NCBI GenBank assembly: GCA_013329085.1
Contig: DUKX01000012.1
Span: 1 to 5,399 of the forward strand
Direction of reading: 5' to 3'
DNA: 5,399 nucleotides
Origin: Methanofastidiosum sp.
GTDB taxonomy: Archaea; Methanobacteriota_B; Thermococci; Methanofastidiosales; Methanofastidiosaceae
The notes beneath the pieces are model-generated. The model was given only the letters and a program-made list of their open reading frames with translations. It was not told the DNA's origin and ran no database searches. Below, one piece after another: positions 5,060 to 5,399 of this stretch (position 1 is its first letter; each line of letters opens with the position of its first letter). The position numbers were made by a program, and so were the translations under genes.

Positions 5060-5398
5060 ATGATTGAAGTTATAGTCTGGATTCTTTTGACATTGGCAAT
5101 CGGATCAATTTCTGCAGTTATTGCCAAAAGATATGGTGTTGAATATATTATTGGGATGTTTGCATGCTTTACAGTTGTTGCTAACATCATTGCATCCAAA
5201 ATAGTAGTTTTTGGGCCATTTACAGTTCCTGCGGCAGTCTTAGTTTATTCTACTACATTTTTGCTGACTGATTTTCTTTCAGAATTATACTCTGAGAAGG
5301 AAGCAATCAAAGCGGTCTTTATCGGATTTTTATCAAACGTAGTACTTGTTATTTCAGTATGGGTTGCAGTTCAATGGCAGGCGGCCCCATTTTGGCAG
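5060..5398 (+). CDS. Queuosine/archaeosine-precursor transporter, YhhQ/VUT family (3' truncated)
   Basis: The frame is open for 113 codons from ATG at 5060 to the window edge. It resembles the YhhQ/VUT family (COG1738, TIGR00697), integral membrane proteins that import 7-deazaguanine precursors. In bacteria the substrates are queuosine precursors such as preQ0 and preQ1; in archaea the likely use is preQ0 for archaeosine in tRNA. Hallmarks are FTVVANIIASKIVVFGPFTVP (residues 37-57), where the N-I-I-x-S-K pattern is typical, and TDFLSELYSEKEAIKAVFIGF (70-90), the conserved D-x-x-S-E-x-Y...A-x-x-A-V-x-x-G-F block. The usual YG is YS here. Family members are about 200-240 residues, so roughly half is present. 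GAAGGT (5046-5051) lies 8 nt before the ATG and overlaps the methyltransferase stop codon, supporting co-transcription and coupling. Hydrophobic segments are at about 3-22, 29-51, 56-74 and 84-105. Substrate is inferred from family only. Confidence 0.88.
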   Translation, partial: MIEVIVWILLTLAIGSISAVIAKRYGVEYIIGMFACFTVVANIIASKIVVFGPFTVPAAVLVYSTTFLLTDFLSELYSEKEAIKAVFIGFLSNVVLVISVWVAVQWQAAPFWQ

Positions 5399-5399
5399 G

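Noticed and set aside
1..5399. CRISPR array, insertion sequence, integrase attachment site or phage genes
   Set aside because: No regularly spaced repeats, no transposase or integrase frame, and no direct repeat of a tRNA 3' end elsewhere in the window were seen.

Overview
The window is archaeal, most likely from an AT-rich euryarchaeote. The evidence is an initiator tRNA-Met of archaeal type, TATA/BRE-like promoters at archaeal spacing, oligo-T terminators, a mevalonate kinase coupled to a MEMO-family gene, and Arg codons that are mostly AGA/AGG. A methanogen-related lineage is plausible, but genus or order cannot be fixed from this sequence.

Layout. (1) Positions 1-1806 on the minus strand hold a two-gene operon: a MEMO-family protein (first gene) and mevalonate kinase (second gene, cut by the left edge within its last residues). 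They overlap by 7 nt. (2) Positions 1807-2003 are an AT-rich divergent intergenic region with one promoter facing MEMO and one facing the tRNAs. (3) Positions 2004-2168 on the plus strand hold tRNA-Arg(UCU) and initiator tRNA-Met(CAU), 14 nt apart and followed by a T9 terminator. (4) Positions 2188-2493 on the minus strand hold a small unrecognised membrane protein converging on the tRNAs. (5) Positions 2494-2680 have no gene but contain repeat elements, a TATA box and a strong Shine-Dalgarno site. (6) Positions 2681-4327 encode a complete NCS1 nucleobase/hydantoin-type permease. (7) Positions 4408 to the right edge hold a probable operon: an ICMT/PEMT-like membrane methyltransferase, then a queuosine/archaeosine-precursor transporter (YhhQ/VUT family) cut by the right edge. 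No gene-free stretch exceeds 300 bases.

How the genes work together. The left operon belongs to isoprenoid (archaeal lipid) synthesis; genes further along the minus strand beyond position 1 would be expected to continue that pathway. The right half is dominated by transport: an NCS1 symporter and a 7-deazaguanine-precursor transporter, both plausible nucleobase-type importers, separated by a membrane methyltransferase of unknown substrate. The permease differs from its neighbours in having a strong SD and TTC-rich Phe codon use, which suggests high expression or a separate origin. I found no mobile element, CRISPR array or clearly new defence-like system. The best leads are the repeat cluster in front of the permease and the methyltransferase-transporter pair.
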